5,422 bases of DNA from an uncultured Candidatus Saccharibacteria bacterium (lineage in GTDB: Bacteria > Patescibacteriota > Saccharimonadia > Saccharimonadales > Saccharimonadaceae). Position numbers and translations under genes: made by a program. A model generated the notes under the pieces. That model was not told the origin of the DNA. It searched no databases and saw only the letters and a program-made list of their open reading frames with translations. The stretch covers positions 1 to 5,422 of the forward strand of contig CALIJO010000064.1 of NCBI GenBank assembly GCA_938017655.1, in the 5' to 3' direction. Below, one piece after another: positions 5,100 to 5,422 of this stretch. How positions within the stretch are numbered: position 1 is the stretch's first letter; the number at the start of each line of letters is the position of its first letter.

Positions 5100-5321
5100 T
5101 TATTTAAGGCGGAAGCTGATACGGCCCTTCGTAAGATCGTAAGGGGTAAGTTCAACTTCTACCTTGTCACCTGGCACAAGACGGATAAAGTTTTTGCGCA
5201 TTTTTCCGCTCATGTGCGCAATAATAATATGACCATTCTCAAGTTCTACTCGAAATTGAGTATTTGGTAATGCATCGACGACGGTGCCGCCTAATTTAAT
5301 CACTTCCTTTTGACTAGCCAT
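5100..5321 (-). CDS. infA: Translation initiation factor IF-1
   Basis: IF-1 is a single OB-fold protein that binds the A site of the 30S subunit during initiation and works with IF-2 and IF-3. The 73 residues match the family's length. The conserved blocks are GGTVVDALPNTQFRVELENG (11-30), HMSGKMRKNFIRLVPGDKVE (36-55) and the terminal YDLTKGRISFRLK (61-73). The ATG at 5321 gives the expected N-terminus. No Shine-Dalgarno sequence lies in the 13 bases between the promoter's -10 box and the start, so translation probably begins on a leader of about seven bases. infA is first in the unit and is separated from rpmJ by 88 bases, unlike the tight spacing further down. secY, adk and map, which often precede infA, are not seen in the roughly 100 bases upstream. 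Confidence 0.98.
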   Translation of the reverse strand: MASQKEVIKLGGTVVDALPNTQFRVELENGHIIIAHMSGKMRKNFIRLVPGDKVEVELTPYDLTKGRISFRLK

Positions 5322-5334
5322 AAATTATTTATCT

Positions 5335-5363
5335 ATTTTACCAGAGATTTTTAGAAATGTAAA
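5335..5363 (-). promoter_or_regulatory. Promoter of the infA-rpsI operon
   Basis: On the minus strand, TTTACA (5363-5358) and TAAAAT (5340-5335) are separated by exactly 17 bases. Each differs from its consensus by one base, and TGG immediately before the -10 box supplies the extended -10 motif. Transcription should start near 5328, about seven bases before the infA ATG. The DNA further upstream is A/T-rich and could act as an UP element for the alpha C-terminal domain encoded in the same operon. This is the strongest promoter in the window, as expected for ribosomal genes. Confidence 0.85.
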
Positions 5364-5375
5364 GAGGTTGTATGC

Positions 5376-5393
5376 GTCCATAACATATTGGAC
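5376..5393. repeat. Inverted repeat upstream of the operon promoter
   Basis: GTCCA and TGGAC form a perfect five-base inverted repeat with an eight-base spacer, ending 12 bases upstream of the -35 box on the operon's side. A second, A/T-rich inverted pair (CTAAA at 5398-5402, TTTAG at 5409-5413) lies beyond it. Either could be an operator or activator site; nothing in the sequence identifies the protein. Confidence 0.35.
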
Positions 5394-5422
5394 TTTTCTA
5401 AATTTAAGTTTAGCATATTTAT

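Noticed and set aside
116..5321. UGA recoding to glycine as in Gracilibacteria or Absconditabacteria
   Set aside because: None of the eleven genes ends in TGA, which raised the question. However, there is also no in-frame TGA within any gene, and all proteins are full length in the standard code.
1..5422. CRISPR array, insertion sequence, tRNA or toxin-antitoxin pair
   Set aside because: There are no regularly spaced repeats of suitable length, no transposase or terminal repeats, and no cloverleaf that I could see. The unknown small gene has no partner gene beside it.

Overview
The window is a compact ribosomal-protein and RNA polymerase operon on the minus strand, with a small two-gene flank at its left end. 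Protein signatures point to a member of the Candidate Phyla Radiation (Patescibacteria), most likely Candidatus Saccharibacteria (TM7). The supporting signs are a cysteine-free L36, the S13, S11 and S4 terminal sequences, tight gene packing, and a direct rplQ-rplM-rpsI join. This placement is recalled family knowledge plus inference, not a search result. Every gene reads through in the standard bacterial code and all stops are TAA or TAG. Nothing suggests UGA recoding as in Gracilibacteria or Absconditabacteria.

Right to left on the minus strand, positions 5363 to about 1270 hold one apparent transcription unit: promoter, infA (IF-1), rpmJ (L36, GTG start, 38 codons), rpsM (S13), rpsK (S11), rpsD (S4), rpoA (alpha subunit), rplQ (L17), rplM (L13), rpsI (S9), terminator. 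This is the classical alpha operon joined directly to the L13-S9 pair. Four junctions are one-base TAATG stop/start overlaps, two others have gaps of 2 and 8 bases, and every internal gene has at least some Shine-Dalgarno-like sequence. infA does not: its -10 box ends 13 bases before the ATG, so its transcript should be nearly leaderless. Together the genes supply initiation factor 1, the head and platform proteins of the 30S subunit (S13, S11, S9, S4), three 50S proteins (L36, L17, L13) and the assembly scaffold of RNA polymerase.

The left flank (1-1306) holds a small plus-strand gene of unknown function (start preferred at 811, 114 aa) converging on the operon, and a divergent GtrA-family membrane protein gene on the minus strand. 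The 146-base divergent region (650-795) carries two 25-base direct repeats, a third partial copy, roughly helix-phased A/T tracts and a TATAAT box for each gene. The gtrA box lies six bases from its ATG, so gtrA looks leaderless. Downstream of gtrA, a strong Shine-Dalgarno sequence at the window edge implies another minus-strand gene just outside.

I found no mobile element, CRISPR array, tRNA, rRNA or phage-like gene. The most interesting material is the regulatory architecture of the divergent region, the unknown small gene with its own promoter and terminator, and the contrast between leaderless first genes and Shine-Dalgarno-led internal genes.
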